This document shows, one piece after another, positions 34,880 through 44,031 of a stretch of DNA of 64,000 bases. The notes beneath the pieces were generated by a model. The model was not told the DNA's origin, did not search any database, and saw only the letters and a program-made list of their open reading frames with translations. The number at the start of each line of letters is the position of its first letter. Position 1 is the first letter of the stretch. Source of the stretch: Pannonibacter anstelovis (lineage in GTDB: Bacteria > Pseudomonadota > Alphaproteobacteria > Rhizobiales > Stappiaceae); the NCBI RefSeq assembly GCF_036881715.1, contig NZ_JBAKBF010000016.1, forward strand, positions 18,392 through 82,391, read 5' to 3'. The position numbers and the translations under genes were made by a program.

Positions 34880-36702
34880 GCAAGGTAAGACTGACCGCCG
34901 CCCAGGCCATGGTGCGCTGGCTTTCCAGCCAGATGACCGAAGAGGGCGTGCCCTTCATCGCCGGTGTCTGGGCCATCTTCGGCCATGGCAATGTGGCCGG
35001 TATTGGTGAAGCGCTCTACGGCGTGCGCGACACGCTGCCTACGTGGCGCGGCCACAACGAGCAGGGCATGGCCCATGCGGCCATCGCCTATGCCAAGCAG
35101 CTTGGCCGCCGCCGGGCCATGGCGGTGACTTCCTCCATCGGTCCCGGCGCCACCAACATGGTGACGGCGGCTGCGCTCGCCCATGTCAACCGGCTGCCGG
35201 TGCTGTTCGTGCCGGGCGATGTCTTCGCCAACCGCGGGCCGGACCCGGTTTTGCAGCAGATCGAGGATTTTGGCGACGGCACCATCAGCGCCAATGACTG
35301 CTTCCGCCCGGTCTCGCGCTATTTCGACCGCATCATGCGGCCCGAGCAGCTGCTGACTGCTTTGCCGCGTGCCATGGCGGTGATGACCGATCCGGCCGAT
35401 TGCGGCCCGGTGACGCTGGCTTTCTGTCAGGACGTGCAGGCGGAAGCCTATGACTGGCCGGAAGAGTTTTTCGCCCCCCGCGTCTGGCGCCAGCGCCGCC
35501 AGCGCCCGGACGAGGCGGAACTGGCCGAAGTGGTGGCCCTGATCCGCGCCGCGAAAAAGCCGGTGCTGATCGCAGGCGGCGGCGTGCATTACTCCGGCGC
35601 TACGCAGGCGCTGAAGGCCTTTGCCGAGGCGCATCAGATTCCGGTGGTCGAAAGCCAGGCGGGCAAATCTGCCCTGCCGTGGGATCATCCGCTCAACCTT
35701 GGTCCTGTCGGTGTTACCGGATCGGAAAGCGCTAACAGCGCCGCGAAGGATGCCGATCTCGTCATCGGCGTTGGCACGCGTTTTCAGGATTTCACCACCG
35801 GCTCCTGGGGGCTCTTCCGCAATCCGGCGCGCAAGCTCGTGTCCATCAACGTTGCGGCCTATGACGCCATGAAGCATGGCGCTGTGCCGCTGCAGGGCGA
35901 TGCCCGCGTCTGCCTTGGCGAGTTGTCTGCGCAGCTGGGCGCCCACAAGGGCCCGGCCATTGCCGCAAGCCTCAAGGCAGACTGGTTTGCCAAGGTCGAT
36001 CCGCTGACAGCTGCTCCGGAGGCGGATGCAAACGGCCTGCCCACGGATCAGCAGGTGATTGGCGCCGTGCAGCGTGCAGCTGGTCCCGATACGGTGGTGA
36101 TGTGCGCCGCCGGCACCATGCCAGGCGAACTCCACAAGCTGTGGAAGGCGAGCCGCCCCATGTCCTATCACATGGAATACGGCTTCTCCTGCATGGGCTA
36201 CGAGATCGCCGGAGCGCTGGGCATCAAGATGGCGGAGCCGGAGCGCGACGTCATCTGCATGGTCGGTGACGGCAGCTACATGATGATGAATTCCGAACTC
36301 GCCAGCGCCGTGATGCTGGGCCAGAAGATCACGGTCGTCATCACCGACAACCGGGGCTACGGCTGCATCAACCGGCTGCAGATGGGCACCGGTGGAGCCG
36401 AGTTCAACAACCTTCTCGACCACACCAACCACACCAACCCCAGCCATATCGACTTCGTGGCCCATGCGGGTGCCATGGGGGCGAAGGCGGTGAAGGCCGG
36501 GTCCATCGCCGAGCTTGAGGCAGCTCTTGCCGAAGCGAAGATGGCGAGCGGTCCGTTTGTGGTGGTCATTGACACCGATCCCTACCCCTCCACGCCCCAT
36601 GGCGGCCACTGGTGGGATGTGGCGGTGCCGGAAGTTTCCGCCCGTGCCGAAGTGCGGGCGGCGCGCGAGTCCTACGAACGTTCGCTTCAGGAAAGAAACT
36701 GA
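34876..36702 (+). CDS. iolD: 3D-(3,5/4)-trihydroxycyclohexane-1,2-dione acylhydrolase
   Basis: A 608-residue thiamine-diphosphate enzyme that opens the ring of the diketo intermediate in inositol catabolism. It shows the ThDP catalytic glutamate region (GHNEQGMAHAAIAYAKQ), a central nucleotide-fold domain (KPVLIAGGGVHYSG) and the ThDP-Mg motif GDGSYMMMNSELASAV followed by ITDN. The start at 34876 overlaps the iolC stop (ATGA); 12 further upstream codons in frame are inside iolC. Confidence 0.94.
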   Translation: MSKVRLTAAQAMVRWLSSQMTEEGVPFIAGVWAIFGHGNVAGIGEALYGVRDTLPTWRGHNEQGMAHAAIAYAKQLGRRRAMAVTSSIGPGATNMVTAAALAHVNRLPVLFVPGDVFANRGPDPVLQQIEDFGDGTISANDCFRPVSRYFDRIMRPEQLLTALPRAMAVMTDPADCGPVTLAFCQDVQAEAYDWPEEFFAPRVWRQRRQRPDEAELAEVVALIRAAKKPVLIAGGGVHYSGATQALKAFAEAHQIPVVESQAGKSALPWDHPLNLGPVGVTGSESANSAAKDADLVIGVGTRFQDFTTGSWGLFRNPARKLVSINVAAYDAMKHGAVPLQGDARVCLGELSAQLGAHKGPAIAASLKADWFAKVDPLTAAPEADANGLPTDQQVIGAVQRAAGPDTVVMCAAGTMPGELHKLWKASRPMSYHMEYGFSCMGYEIAGALGIKMAEPERDVICMVGDGSYMMMNSELASAVMLGQKITVVITDNRGYGCINRLQMGTGGAEFNNLLDHTNHTNPSHIDFVAHAGAMGAKAVKAGSIAELEAALAEAKMASGPFVVVIDTDPYPSTPHGGHWWDVAVPEVSARAEVRAARESYERSLQERN

Positions 36703-36705
36703 TCC

Positions 36706-37608
36706 ATGATCCTCTATGGCACCAATCCTATTGCCTGGTCTAACGACGACGACCAGACCCTCGGCGCCCATATTTCGCTTGAGCAGTGCCTCGATGAAAC
36801 CGCCAAGATCGGTTTCGACGGCATCGAGAAGGGCCACAAGCTGCCGACGACGCCGGAAGGCATCGCCAAGGAGCTGGGCGGACGCGGGCTGAAATACATC
36901 TCCGGCTGGCACTCGCTGAACCTTCTGACGAACTCCATCGAGGATGAGAAGGCAGCGATGCAGCCCTTCCTCGACCTGCTGAAGGCGGTGGGTTCCAAGG
37001 TGATCATCACCTGCGAAACCTCCAATGCCATTCATGGCAATGACGGCGTGCCGGTGAACAACAAGCCGGTGCTGGCCGCCTCCGAGTGGGCTGACTTTGG
37101 CCGGGGCGTCGAGGCGCTGGCGGCCTTTGCGGCAGAGCAGGGCATCACGCTGGTCTATCACCACCACATGGGCACGGTGGTGGAGAGCGAGGCGGAAATC
37201 GACCTGTTCATGAAGCACACGGGACCGGCCACCAAGTTGCTGTTCGACACAGGCCACTGCTATTTCGGCGGCGGCAATCCGGCAGCAGTGGCCGAGCGCC
37301 ACATGGCCCGCGTGCGCCATATCCATGCCAAGAACGTGCGCCCGGACATCATGCGTCAGGTGCGTGAGGAAAACCTCTCCTTCCTCGAAGGCGTGCGCCG
37401 CGGTGTCTTCACCGTGCCGGGCGATGCGGAAGGCGGCGTGGACTTCCTGCCCGTGCTGAAGAGCGCGGCGGCTCATGGCTACGAAGGCTGGCTCGTCATC
37501 GAGGCCGAACAGGACCCGAGCGTGCGCAATCCCTTCGAGTACCAGAGCATGGGCTTCAACGCCTTGCGCAGCTTCGCCCGCGAGGCTGGGCTCGACAAGG
37601 GCAGGTGA
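36706..37608 (+). CDS. iolE: myo-Inosose-2 dehydratase
   Basis: A 300-residue TIM-barrel enzyme that dehydrates 2-keto-myo-inositol to the diketone handled by IolD. The N-terminus GTNPIAWSNDDD is characteristic of IolE. Metal ligands are suggested by YHHHMGT, FDTGHCYFGG, RHIHAKNVR and VIEAEQD. It starts three bases after the iolD stop. The 496-bp gap that follows holds repeats and no gene before the small membrane protein. Confidence 0.93.
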   Translation: MILYGTNPIAWSNDDDQTLGAHISLEQCLDETAKIGFDGIEKGHKLPTTPEGIAKELGGRGLKYISGWHSLNLLTNSIEDEKAAMQPFLDLLKAVGSKVIITCETSNAIHGNDGVPVNNKPVLAASEWADFGRGVEALAAFAAEQGITLVYHHHMGTVVESEAEIDLFMKHTGPATKLLFDTGHCYFGGGNPAAVAERHMARVRHIHAKNVRPDIMRQVREENLSFLEGVRRGVFTVPGDAEGGVDFLPVLKSAAAHGYEGWLVIEAEQDPSVRNPFEYQSMGFNALRSFAREAGLDKGR

Positions 37609-37691
37609 ACGGAGCTGGGGGCCGCCGGATCTACATATCAGGTCCGGGGATTGCCCGCAGTCATGCGTTTGATCTGTGGCAGGGCCTCTCC

Positions 37692-37850
37692 GCCCCCTCC
37701 CCCTTGAGGGGAGGGGTGAGGGGTGGGGGTAACGGACTGGAAACACGGGGTATTTTCATTGAAGGTGTGCAGGGTAGAGACGAGTGCCAATCAAGCCGCG
37801 CTCCTGCGTGAAGACCCCCACCCCTACCCCCTCCCCTCAAGGGGGAGGGG
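37692..37850. repeat. Inverted repeats rich in CCCCTCCCCCTTGAGGGG in the iolE-iolB gap
   Basis: The left copy (37692-37730) reads CCCTCCCCCTTGAGGGGAGG followed by GGTGAGGGGTGGGGGT. The right copy (37814-37850) is its near-exact reverse complement, and each copy is itself palindromic around CTTGAGGGG. A third, shorter, partial copy lies near 37957-37979 (CCCCTTCAAAGGGGGAGGGG). Elements like this are scattered in Hyphomicrobiales intergenic DNA. No coding sequence was found between 37609 and 38104. Confidence 0.75.
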
Positions 37851-38104
37851 AAACGAGAGGCTTCAGCAAGAGAAGTAAGACTATGAAACTGCTTGTCTTT
37901 CCAGCATCAAAGCAGCGCTCGCAGCCTCTTCTTATACGATGTGTGAAGCCGATAGGCCCCTTCAAAGGGGGAGGGGAGTGGATAGGCAAAGCCAGGGAGA
38001 CATGGCACGAAGCTCCGTCCGGGGTATATTCAGCGCATGCCCCGGACATCTGCTACGCTCGGCGCAGCCGCTCTCTCCTGATCCCTCGCAGCAAAGAGAC
38101 CTTG

Positions 38105-38311
38105 ATGAAGATTATTGACCCGACCCATTCCTTCTACGGCCCGCTGTGGCGGCGCATTGCCATTGTGGTGGTCACGGCTGGCTGGGCCGGGTTTGAATAC
38201 TGGAACGGCTCCACGGGCTGGGCGCTGTTCTTCGCGGCCATTGCGGCCTATGCCGCGTGGGCTCTGATCATCACCTACAAGGCGCAACAGGGCGGAGATG
38301 GAACGGTATGA
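38105..38311 (+). CDS. Small two-span membrane protein coupled to iolB
   Basis: A 68-residue protein beginning MKIIDPTHSFYGPLWRR, with two probable membrane helices (about 18-33 and 38-57) and a short polar tail. The segment is also part of a longer frame from 37784, but the upstream part runs through repeats and is not credible. The last four bases overlap the iolB start (ATGA). Proteins starting with a similar DPTHxFYxPLW motif occur in Rhizobiales and may belong to the DUF3329 group, but I am not certain. Function unknown; its coupling to iolB makes a link to inositol use possible. Confidence 0.72.
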   Translation: MKIIDPTHSFYGPLWRRIAIVVVTAGWAGFEYWNGSTGWALFFAAIAAYAAWALIITYKAQQGGDGTV

Positions 38312-39120
38312 GCAAGCTTCTGAGAAAGCCGCAAGGCACCCACGGCAAGACCCACGCCATCACGCCGGAAAGCGCCGGCTGGGGCTATGTGGGCTTTGAT
38401 CTCTACCGGCTGAAGGCGGGCGAAAGCGTTGGTGAGGCCACCGGCGGACGCGAAGTCATTCTCGTGCTGGTCGAGGGCAAGGCCCGCCTCTCCGCATCGG
38501 GCAACGATTTCGGCGAGATGGGGCTGCGCATGGATGTGTTCGAGCGTCTGCCGCCCGCCTGCCTCTATGTGCCGGACCAGTCGGACTGGTCTGCCACCGC
38601 CACCACGGATCTGACGCTGGCCGTCTGCTCGGCACCAGGCAAGGGCACCCATGAAGCGCAGGTGCTGGGGCCGGATGGCATCCAGCTTGACCAGCGCGGG
38701 CAGGGCACCAATACGCGCTACATCCACAACATCGCCATGGAAGGGCGGGATGTGGCTGGCAGCCTGCTGGTGACGGAAGTCTTCACCCCCTCCGGCCACT
38801 GGTCGTCCTATCCGCCGCACCGGCATGATGAGGACAACTATCCGGACATGACCTATCTGGAAGAGACCTACTACCACCGGCTCAACCCGGCGCAGGGCTT
38901 CGGCATCCAGCGGGTCTTCACCGAGGACGGCTCCCTCGACGAGACGATGGCCGTTTCCAACCACGACGTGGTTCTGGTCCCCAAAGGCCACCACCCCTGC
39001 GGCTCGCCCTATGGCTACGAGATGTATTATCTCAACGTCATGGCTGGCCCCTTGCGCAAGTGGCGCTTCAAGAACCACCCGGACCACGACTGGATCTACC
39101 AGCGCGACATGGTGAAGTGA
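38308..39120 (+). CDS. iolB: 5-Deoxy-glucuronate isomerase
   Basis: A 270-residue cupin-fold isomerase that converts 5-deoxy-glucuronate to 2-deoxy-5-keto-gluconate, the IolC substrate. Typical features are the N-terminal TPESAGWGYVGFDLYRL, the metal-binding PPHRHDEDNYPDMTYLEETYYHR near residue 170, and the final WIYQRDM. The start at 38308 overlaps the small membrane protein gene; a start at 38257 lies inside that gene. IolB is separated from iolE by 0.7 kb of repeats plus the small gene, so it may have its own promoter. Confidence 0.93.
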   Translation: MSKLLRKPQGTHGKTHAITPESAGWGYVGFDLYRLKAGESVGEATGGREVILVLVEGKARLSASGNDFGEMGLRMDVFERLPPACLYVPDQSDWSATATTDLTLAVCSAPGKGTHEAQVLGPDGIQLDQRGQGTNTRYIHNIAMEGRDVAGSLLVTEVFTPSGHWSSYPPHRHDEDNYPDMTYLEETYYHRLNPAQGFGIQRVFTEDGSLDETMAVSNHDVVLVPKGHHPCGSPYGYEMYYLNVMAGPLRKWRFKNHPDHDWIYQRDMVK

Positions 39121-39142
39121 GGAATAGGGGGCGCAGCCGCTC

Positions 39143-39499
39143 CTATCTGCACGGCGCAATCCTGACCGGTTCCGAAGCATCTGCCCCGATCGTGTGGCAG
39201 GTGCCGTCTGCGCAGAGGGTCCAGCCGGAGACGGTGGCGCCAGAGGCGGCGAGCAGAAGCTCCGGTTGCGGCGGCAATGTGGGAGCCCAGACCCACCAGC
39301 CGTCCTGAAGCCGGGCGCCATCGCCCGGCTCCATGCCCGCGCCCGAGCCGCGCACACGCGCCTCCTGAAGTTTGAGGCCGTCCTCCGTTACAGCCCAGGT
39401 TTCCTGCCACTCCGTCTTCTCGACGGAGTGGGTCCATTCCAGTGTGAAGGGGCCGGAGAGGCTGAGCGTCAGCGCTCCGGCCAGAAGGCAGGCGCTCAT
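39143..39499 (-). CDS. DUF1850-family protein, TRAP-associated
   Basis: A 118-residue protein with a hydrophobic N-terminus (MSACLLAGALTLSLSG), probably a signal peptide, followed by FTLEWTHSVEKTEWQETWAV, which is characteristic of DUF1850. Genes of this family are found next to TAXI-type TRAP transporters and the role is unknown. Here its ATG overlaps the permease stop (ATGA), so it is the last gene of the TRAP operon. It may be a periplasmic accessory subunit. Confidence 0.85.
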   Translation of the reverse strand: MSACLLAGALTLSLSGPFTLEWTHSVEKTEWQETWAVTEDGLKLQEARVRGSGAGMEPGDGARLQDGWWVWAPTLPPQPELLLAASGATVSGWTLCADGTCHTIGADASEPVRIAPCR

Positions 39500-41607
39500 G
39501 CGCCCGCGTTCGGGGTGGCCTTCTTGCCAGCCGACATGTTGGTCCGCCAGACGAGGAAGGCGAAGAGCGCAAAGAGCCCCAGCCCCACTTCATCCGTGAT
39601 GGGCAAGGCGGCAACCAGTGTGAAGGCGGAAGCCATGGCAAGTGCGCGCATCCACCAGGGCAGCGGCACGCCGAGCCAGCCGATGACGGCAGCGCCCCAC
39701 AGAGCGATGGCGATGGCAACCTTGAGAACGACGTAGACCACCGCCGGGACGTAGCCGATGCTGGCTGCCAGCGCGCCGCCGTCCTGCAGCATCAGGGCAG
39801 GTGTATAGACGGCCATGAAGGGAATGACGAACCCGGCCGCCGCCACTTTCACCGCCTCGAAGGAGATCTTCAATCCGCTTTCCTTGGCGATCGGGCTTGC
39901 GGCAAAGCAGGCGAGTGCCACAGGCGGCGTAAGGTCAGCCAGAATTCCGAAATAGAACACGAACATGTGGCTGACGATCAGCGGCACGCCGAGTTCCAGC
40001 AAGGCCGGGCCTGCGATGGACGAGGTGATGATGTAGTTCGGGATCGTCGGGATGCCCATGCCCAGCACGATGCAGGTGATCATCGTCAAAAGCAGCGAGA
40101 GGAACAGGCTGTTCTGCCCAACGCTGACGATGAACTGGCCGAAGGTGGTGGCCGCCCCTGTCAGCGTCATGGTGCCGATGATAATGCCAACGAGGGCGCA
40201 GGCAACGCCCACGGGCAGCGCGGTCCGGGCGCCGTCGGCGAGACTGTCGCGGCACAGGGCCAGCGTGTTGCGCCCGCCCTTGGTGAAGATGTTGATGAGG
40301 ATCAGCGCCGAGATCGCAATCAGCAGCACCTTGATGCCGAGCGCGAAGAAGGCAGCGCCCGTCAGGCCGAGGCCAATCCAGAAGATGGTGCGGATGACAC
40401 CCTGCGGCAGTCCGAGCGCAATGGAGCCGCCGAGGATCAGCAGGACGGTCAGTCCCAGACCGATGGTGCCGGCAAACAGCGGCGTATAGCCGCCGAAGAG
40501 CAGATAGACCAGCACGCCGAGCGGCAGCAGCAGGAACCAGCCTTCTTTCAGCGCCTTGCTGGCGGAGGGCAGCTCATCCTTCGGCAGGCCGCGCAGGTTC
40601 CGCTTGCCTGCTTCCAGATGCACCATCCAGAAGGCGGAGGCGAAATAGAGCACGGCGGGAATGAGGGCTGCCTGTACGATCTCGTAATATTCGACGCCCA
40701 GTGTTTCGGCCATGATGAAGGCCACCGCACCCATGACCGGCGGCATGATCTGTCCGCCCATTGAGGATGTGGCCTCCACGCCGCCGGCAAAGGCGGGGCG
40801 GTAGCCGAAGCGCTTCATCAGCGGGATGGTGAACTGGCCGGTGGTGACCACATTGGCGACGCCCGAGCCGGAAATGGTGCCCATAAGCCCGGAAGAAATG
40901 ACGGAAACCTTGGCGGCCCCGCCCGTGGCATGGCCAACGAGGCCGAGGCTGACATCGGTGAAGAGCTTGATCATCCCGGCCCGTTCCAGGAAGGAGCCAA
41001 AGAGAATGAACAGGAAGATGAAGCTGGAGCTGACGTAGACCGGAATGCCGTAGATGCCTTCCGTGCCATAGGTCATGTGCTCGACGACCTGCGAAAAGTC
41101 ATAGCCGCGATGGTCCAGCGGTGGCGGCAGATACTGGCCAAAGAGGCAGTAGGCGAGGAAAAGTCCCGCGATGATCGGCAGGGCCAGCCCCATCATTGCC
41201 CAGGCGGCTGCAAAGACCGTGACAAGCGCGATGACGCCCATGACAAGATCTCGCGGCAGCGGGTCACCGGAACGGATCAGAAGGTCCGTATAGTCCCACC
41301 ACTGATAGGCCGCGACGGACACAGCCGCAAAAGCCATGAGCCAGGCCAGAACGCGTACCGGCAGCTTGTCGTGCCGGGCGGCGGCGACCAGAGGAAAGGT
41401 GAGCAGGCCGAGAAATCCGACATGCACGGCACGCACGATCTGGCTTGGCAGGTCGATCACATGGGCGGCCGTGGCAATCTGGAACGCGGAAAAGGCAAAG
41501 GCGATCCAGAACAGCAGGCGGCCCTCGAAGCCCTCCTGAAAACCGGCACCATGCGGGTCTTCCTGAGGGGCGGCAATCGGGGTCTGCGATGACGGGGATG
41601 TGCTCAT
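39496..41607 (-). CDS. TRAP transporter fused permease (4TM-12TM)
   Basis: A 703-residue membrane protein combining the small (DctQ-like) and large (DctM-like) TRAP subunits. Fused permeases pair with TAXI-type binding proteins, as found upstream here. Recognisable stretches are GVANVVTTGQFTIPLMKRFGY, GGVEATSSMGGQIMPPVMGAVAFIMAE and VLGMGIPTIPNYIITSS. The ATG at 41607 is used; an in-frame TTG at 41637 would add ten residues. It drives uptake with an ion gradient. The substrate of this system cannot be predicted. Confidence 0.9.
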   Translation of the reverse strand: MSTSPSSQTPIAAPQEDPHGAGFQEGFEGRLLFWIAFAFSAFQIATAAHVIDLPSQIVRAVHVGFLGLLTFPLVAAARHDKLPVRVLAWLMAFAAVSVAAYQWWDYTDLLIRSGDPLPRDLVMGVIALVTVFAAAWAMMGLALPIIAGLFLAYCLFGQYLPPPLDHRGYDFSQVVEHMTYGTEGIYGIPVYVSSSFIFLFILFGSFLERAGMIKLFTDVSLGLVGHATGGAAKVSVISSGLMGTISGSGVANVVTTGQFTIPLMKRFGYRPAFAGGVEATSSMGGQIMPPVMGAVAFIMAETLGVEYYEIVQAALIPAVLYFASAFWMVHLEAGKRNLRGLPKDELPSASKALKEGWFLLLPLGVLVYLLFGGYTPLFAGTIGLGLTVLLILGGSIALGLPQGVIRTIFWIGLGLTGAAFFALGIKVLLIAISALILINIFTKGGRNTLALCRDSLADGARTALPVGVACALVGIIIGTMTLTGAATTFGQFIVSVGQNSLFLSLLLTMITCIVLGMGIPTIPNYIITSSIAGPALLELGVPLIVSHMFVFYFGILADLTPPVALACFAASPIAKESGLKISFEAVKVAAAGFVIPFMAVYTPALMLQDGGALAASIGYVPAVVYVVLKVAIAIALWGAAVIGWLGVPLPWWMRALAMASAFTLVAALPITDEVGLGLFALFAFLVWRTNMSAGKKATPNAGA

Positions 41608-41666
41608 GCGCGGCTCGAACTTTCGCGGGTGCGTCAATGCAAGGGGAAAAGGGGTGACAAGAAAGA

Positions 41667-41693
41667 GAGGGAGCGCAGATGCTGCGCTCCCTC
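41667..41693 (-). terminator. Strong hairpin between the TAXI binding protein and the permease
   Basis: GAGGGAGCGCAG (41667-41678) and CTGCGCTCCCTC (41682-41693) form a perfect 12-bp stem with a 3-nt loop, 14 bases after the binding-protein stop on the minus strand, followed on that strand by TCTTTCTTG. It probably limits read-through so that the binding protein is made in excess. Confidence 0.7.
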
Positions 41694-41706
41694 GTCAGGC
41701 GAGGCC

Positions 41707-42660
41707 TTACATCAGGCCTTTTTCCTTGTAGTAGCGCTCTGCGCCCGGATGCAGCGGCACGGGCATGCCGGTAATTGCCTTGTCGAGGCTGATGGCCTTT
41801 GCTGCCGCATGGGCGGCAACCATTTCCGGCAGATTCTCGAATAGCTGCTTGGTCATCTGGTAGGCGGTCTCTTCCGAGACATCCTCATGGGTGACGAGGA
41901 AGTTGACGACCGCGACCGTCGGTACATCGGCGCTCTGGCCCTCGTAGGTACCAGCCGGAATGGTGGCGGCAATGTAGGGTGCGCCAAGCTTCGTCACCAC
42001 GTCTTCCGGCACGGCCACCATGTTGACCGGAACGGAGGTGGCCAGGTCCTTCAGCGAGGCGACGCCAAGGCCTGCGGATTGCAGGGTGGCGTCGAGCTGG
42101 CGGTTCTTCATCAGTTCCACGGACTCGGCAAAGGGCAGATACTCGGTCTTGGCAAGATCGCCATAACCCATGCCTGCGGCAGCAAAGATGGCACGGGCGT
42201 TCAGCTCCGTACCGGACTTGGCGGCGCCCACCGACAGGCTCTTGCCCTTGAGGCCGGCCAGATCGGTGATGCCGCTGTCCTTGGAGGCGACGATCTGGAT
42301 GTAGTTCGGGTAGATGGCGGCGATGCCGCGCAGCTTGTTGAGCGGAGCCTTGAACCCTGCTTCAGCATTGCCTTCCCAGGCGAGCTTGACCGAATCGCCA
42401 AGGGCAAAGCCGATCTCGCCCTTCCCCTGCTGAAGAAGGTTGAGATTTTCGACCGAAGCCTTGGTGGCCTGCACCTGCGGGCGGGCGCCTTCGATCTTCT
42501 CGCCATAGATTTTGGACAGGGCAACGCCCAGCGGATAATAGACGCCAGATGTGCCACCCGTGAGCACGTTGATGAATTCGGCCTTTGCAGGTGCCATGGC
42601 AACGCCAATGGCGGTGGCCGCGATGGCAGCAGCACCAAGCGAACGCTTGAATAGGTTCAT
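41707..42660 (-). CDS. TAXI-family TRAP solute-binding protein
   Basis: A 317-residue periplasmic protein. The signal peptide is FKRSLGAAAIAATAIGVAMAP with cleavage near AKAEF. The mature N-terminus FINVLTGGTSGVYYPLGVALSKIY and TKASVENLNLLQQGKGEIGFALGDSV are typical for TAXI proteins (imp/TAXI group). Members of the group bind glutamate or other small organic acids, but most substrates are unknown. It is the first gene of the operon on the minus strand. Confidence 0.9.
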   Translation of the reverse strand: MNLFKRSLGAAAIAATAIGVAMAPAKAEFINVLTGGTSGVYYPLGVALSKIYGEKIEGARPQVQATKASVENLNLLQQGKGEIGFALGDSVKLAWEGNAEAGFKAPLNKLRGIAAIYPNYIQIVASKDSGITDLAGLKGKSLSVGAAKSGTELNARAIFAAAGMGYGDLAKTEYLPFAESVELMKNRQLDATLQSAGLGVASLKDLATSVPVNMVAVPEDVVTKLGAPYIAATIPAGTYEGQSADVPTVAVVNFLVTHEDVSEETAYQMTKQLFENLPEMVAAHAAAKAISLDKAITGMPVPLHPGAERYYKEKGLM

Positions 42661-42870
42661 GAATATGCCTCCCTTTTGGTTCCGGTGTTCTCACCCGGCA
42701 TCGGGCGCAGCGGATGCCGCGGCCCGGCACTGGCGTGTGGCCACGCGAGGACAAGGTCTCCTCCCGTGAGCCTTACCGGCTGTGAAAGTAGCGGGGGAAA
42801 CGGCGCAAGGGCAACCGTGTTTCTACCGAAGCCGTCCGGTGGAGTGCGCCTCCAGGAAGAAGGGCGTGAC

Positions 42871-44016
42871 TTAGCCGCCGAGGGCGGTCTCGATCAGCCT
42901 TGGGAGGCCAAGCCGGGCCGCTCCGGCCAGAGGGGCGCGGCTGCCAAGCTGCGAAAGGCGGATTTCGGGTGGAGAGGGGTGGCACTGGGGTGCAAGTGCG
43001 CGGACGCGGGCGATGAAATCCGGCCTTGCGCCGATGGAGCCACCCAGAACCACAAGGGCTGGGTTGGTGATGGCAGCAAGCGCGGCAATGGCACGAGCCA
43101 CCAGCCGGGCAGTGTCCGCCAGCACGGTTTCCGCGGCTGGATCGCCCCCTTCTGCGAGGGTGAAGATCTCAGGCACGGTGATGTCCTTGCCGCTCAGTGC
43201 ATGGTAGCGGCGGCGCATGCCGTGGGAGCCTGCCTCCTGTTCCAGCGCGCCGCAGTCCCGCGATTGCGGGTCGAACGGATCAGCGCCAAAGGGCAGAAAT
43301 GCTATCTCTCCGGCCGCATGTGCGGCGCCGCGTAACAGCTGGCCATCGCAGATGAGGCCGCAGCCGATGCCGGTGCCGATGGAAATATAGGCCATGTCCA
43401 GAACAGGAGCTGCGGTGGACAAGGCCCACCGCTCGCCTTCCGCAGACAGGTTCACGTCATTTTCCAGTTGCACGCTGCATCCGAGCGCTTCGGCGAAGGC
43501 GGCACGCACGTCGAATGTATCGAAGGCCGGAATGTTGGGTGCCATCATCACCCGGCCGGTCGTGAGGTCCGGTGCGCCGGGCACACCGATGACGGCATGG
43601 CGCACCCGGTTCCACTCAATGCCGGAAGCCGCAGCCGTTTCCCGGCACAGGCGGGCGATCTGGGTGATGACGTGCCCGCCGCCCCGGTTGTCCGTTGCTT
43701 CCGTCAGGCCTGACAGCAGTGAGCCGGTGAGGGTGGCAAGGGCAACGGTCACCTTGGTGCCCCCCAGATCCACCACGGCGCAGCAGGCCGCTTCCGGAAC
43801 CGGAGCGAAAACGCTGGCCCTGCGCCCGATGTGACCTTCGGTCTCACCGGCCTGGCGGATGAGGCCAGCATTCTCCAGCGCCCGGCATACAAGAGACAGT
43901 GTCTGCTTTGACAAGCCGCAGCGCCGCGCCAGCTCGGCCCGGGACATGGGGCCATCGGATAGAAGTTGCTGGAATACGGCGTGATGCGTGGCCTGGTGTT
44001 GCGGGATGGGGACCAT
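42871..44016 (-). CDS. ROK-family transcriptional regulator
   Basis: A 381-residue ROK protein. An N-terminal winged helix (MSRAELARRCGLSKQTLSLV, residues about 24-43) is followed by a ROK kinase-like domain (VDLGGTKVTVAL near 93, LENDVNLSAEGE). The zinc-binding cysteine cluster usual in ROK proteins is degenerate: only one cysteine remains in DPQSRDCGALEQEAG. An inverted repeat in its promoter suggests autoregulation. ROK regulators of this type usually control sugar uptake. No catabolic gene is next to it except the TRAP operon 210 bp downstream on the same strand, so its target is unclear. Confidence 0.85.
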   Translation of the reverse strand: MVPIPQHQATHHAVFQQLLSDGPMSRAELARRCGLSKQTLSLVCRALENAGLIRQAGETEGHIGRRASVFAPVPEAACCAVVDLGGTKVTVALATLTGSLLSGLTEATDNRGGGHVITQIARLCRETAAASGIEWNRVRHAVIGVPGAPDLTTGRVMMAPNIPAFDTFDVRAAFAEALGCSVQLENDVNLSAEGERWALSTAAPVLDMAYISIGTGIGCGLICDGQLLRGAAHAAGEIAFLPFGADPFDPQSRDCGALEQEAGSHGMRRRYHALSGKDITVPEIFTLAEGGDPAAETVLADTARLVARAIAALAAITNPALVVLGGSIGARPDFIARVRALAPQCHPSPPEIRLSQLGSRAPLAGAARLGLPRLIETALGG

Positions 44017-44031
44017 ATTGGGCTCTTTTTT

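Noticed and set aside
37692..37979. CRISPR array
   Set aside because: The repeats are few, inverted and irregularly spaced, with no unique spacers of constant length and no cas gene nearby.
37784..38104. Longer frame upstream of the small membrane protein
   Set aside because: It is coded by the palindromic repeats and gives low-complexity sequence; a credible start is at 38105.
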